Assembly (NCBI GenBank): GCA_964446285.1
Contig: CAYUNT010000218.1
Location: forward strand, 1 to 7,046
Direction: 5' to 3'
DNA from: CAYUNT01 sp964446285
GTDB taxonomy: Bacteria > Sumerlaeota > Sumerlaeia > SLMS01 > CAYUNT01
DNA: 7,046 bases
Every line of letters begins with the position of its first letter. The stretch's first letter is position 1. Shown piece after piece: positions 6,166 to 7,046 of the stretch. The position numbers and the translations under genes were made by a program. A model generated the notes under the pieces. It was not told the origin of the DNA and searched no databases. It worked only from the letters and a program-made list of their open reading frames with translations.

Positions 6166-6840
6166 ATGACCCACTTCCACGAAGAAATCCTGCATCTGAA
6201 ATCTCTCCTGACGGAAATGGCCGCGCACGCCGAGCGCCAGGTAGGCGATTCCATACGCGCCGTGGTCGAGCGCGATTCCGACCTTGCGCGCCTCGTGATC
6301 GAACGGGACCGAACCATCGACAATTTCGAGATCGAGGTCGATGAGATGGTGGTGCAGTTGCTCGCCTGCTACCAGCCGATGGCGGTCGATTTGCGCATGA
6401 TCATCAACGGCTCGAAAATCTCCGAGGCGCTCGAACGCATTGGTGATTTGGCCGTGAACAACGCGCAGGGGGCATTGTATTTGAATCCGTATCCGCCGAT
6501 GGGACCCGCCGCGGAGATGGCGCGGCTGGCGCGCATGAGCCAGTCCATGATTCACGACGCGATTGTGGCGTTTGCGAACAACGATCCCGCCCTGGCGCGC
6601 GATGTCTGCCGCCGCGATGACGAAGTGGACGATCTAAAGGATCAGATTCACGAAGTGATGATTGGCCTGATGAAACAGGACCCGAGCATTATTGAACCCG
6701 GCGTTTCGATGATCCTCGTGGTGCGCAATCTCGAACGCATGGGCGATCTTGCAACCAATTTGTGCGAAGACGTCGTCCACCTTGTGGAAGGCGTGAACAT
6801 CAAGCACCATCACGAAGAAGAATTGCACAAACAGGCGTGA
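6166..6840 (+). CDS. phoU: Phosphate transport/signalling regulator PhoU
   Basis: A 224-residue all-helical cytoplasmic protein, the usual PhoU length. It has two PhoU repeats, each with the family's metal-binding E/DxxxD-type motif: EALERIGDLAVN (87-98, E90 and D94) and NLERMGDLATN (188-198, E190 and D194), exactly 100 residues apart. The start MTHFHEEILHLKSLL is typical of the family. PhoU restrains Pst uptake and, in bacteria with PhoR/PhoB, conveys the phosphate-replete signal. Those partners are not in this window. The ATG at 6166 is preferred because upstream in-frame extension to 6010 reads through heptad repeats and has no family character. No Shine-Dalgarno exists: the preceding 126 bases contain no GG. 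Its position 258 bases after pstB suggests either the last cistron of the pst message or its own promoter; TTGCCC (5969-5974) with TATATC (5993-5998) is a weak candidate. Confidence 0.96.
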   Translation: MTHFHEEILHLKSLLTEMAAHAERQVGDSIRAVVERDSDLARLVIERDRTIDNFEIEVDEMVVQLLACYQPMAVDLRMIINGSKISEALERIGDLAVNNAQGALYLNPYPPMGPAAEMARLARMSQSMIHDAIVAFANNDPALARDVCRRDDEVDDLKDQIHEVMIGLMKQDPSIIEPGVSMILVVRNLERMGDLATNLCEDVVHLVEGVNIKHHHEEELHKQA

Positions 6841-7046
6841 ATCCGGCCGGAAAAACGAACCGGCGCGGCACGATTATTTGTCCGCACGGGTATATAATTT
6901 ACAAATCTGCGAAATCCGTTTTGCGCACTCGAAGATTTTCGTCCTATTCAGCTGCTGCCGGAATTCGCGGGGTTCCATTGGGAATCCGGCGTCCTGGTTA
7001 AAGACATGCCAGATCCTGACCCAGGAACTGTTCAAAGTTACGGGTG
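6841..7046. other. Region after phoU to the window end, no confident gene
   Basis: A short inverted repeat, GCCGG (6846-6850) and CCGGC (6860-6864) with a 9-base A-rich loop, follows the phoU stop by 5 bases. It lacks a T-run, so it is a poor terminator. A perfect TATAAT lies at 6893-6898 but has no -35 match at 16-18 bases. A second inverted repeat, GCCGGA (6957-6962) with TCCGGC (6985-6990), follows. Two weak open frames reach the right edge: one on the minus strand, listed separately, and one on + from 6898, whose only ATG (7006) begins MPDPDPGTVQSYG without a Shine-Dalgarno. Confidence 0.5.
6874..7046 (-). CDS. Possible 3' end of a convergent gene, cut by the window edge
   Basis: Reading the minus strand from the right edge, a frame stays open for 56 codons to a TAA at 6876-6874. 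It includes the segments NQDAGFPMEPREFRQQL and CAKRISQICKLYTRADK. I counted G or C at 35 of 56 third positions, higher than the AT-leaning surroundings suggest and in line with the real genes here. It would end 33 bases from the phoU stop, a common convergent spacing. I recognise no family, there is no start in the window, and a + frame overlaps it, so this is only a possibility. Confidence 0.2.
   Translation of the reverse strand, partial: PVTLNSSWVRIWHVFNQDAGFPMEPREFRQQLNRTKIFECAKRISQICKLYTRADK

Noticed and set aside
6893..6898. TATAAT as a promoter -10 for a gene at the right edge
   Set aside because: No recognisable -35 hexamer lies 16-18 bases upstream, and the only downstream ATG (7006) has no ribosome binding site.
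1..7046. CRISPR array, tRNA, rRNA, insertion sequence or phage genes
   Set aside because: No spaced direct repeats of CRISPR length, no cloverleaf, no transposase or integrase motifs, and no terminal inverted repeats were seen.

Overview
The window is a chromosomal stretch of a Gram-negative-type bacterium carrying a complete high-affinity phosphate uptake operon, pstS-pstC-pstA-pstB, followed by phoU. It is preceded by one unrelated inner-membrane exporter of the drug/metabolite transporter (DMT) superfamily. All confident genes lie on the + strand. By eye the sequence is moderately GC-rich with a GC-leaning third codon position. The lineage cannot be named from the sequence. Two features suggest a less-studied phylum: long Pro/Ala/Ser-rich tails on almost every protein, and short 7-base tandem repeats in an intergenic spacer. 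The PVC group or a candidate phylum would fit, but that is a guess.

Layout. Positions 1-276 are mostly non-coding, with a sigma-54-like promoter motif at 105-120. Positions 277-1320 encode a YddG-like EamA-domain transporter. Positions 1321-1440 are the pstS leader, with a possible Pho-box-like repeat, two competing hairpins and a good ribosome binding site. Positions 1441-5907 hold pstS, pstC, pstA and pstB, where pstC and pstA overlap by one base and pstA and pstB are 12 bases apart. Positions 5908-6165 are a spacer with small hairpins, a pyrimidine-rich tract and heptanucleotide repeats. Positions 6166-6840 encode PhoU. Positions 6841-7046 contain no confident gene; a weak open frame on the minus strand reaches the right edge.

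How the genes work together. PstS captures phosphate in the periplasm and delivers it to the PstC-PstA channel, which is driven by the PstB ATPase dimer. PhoU links transporter state to phosphate signalling and restrains uptake. No PhoB/PhoR two-component genes lie in the window. The exporter upstream has no obvious functional tie to phosphate.

I found no undescribed system here. The points worth a second look are modest: the unusual extensions of PstC and PstB, the heptad-repeat leader of phoU with no Shine-Dalgarno sequence, and the regulatory candidates upstream of the exporter and pstS.
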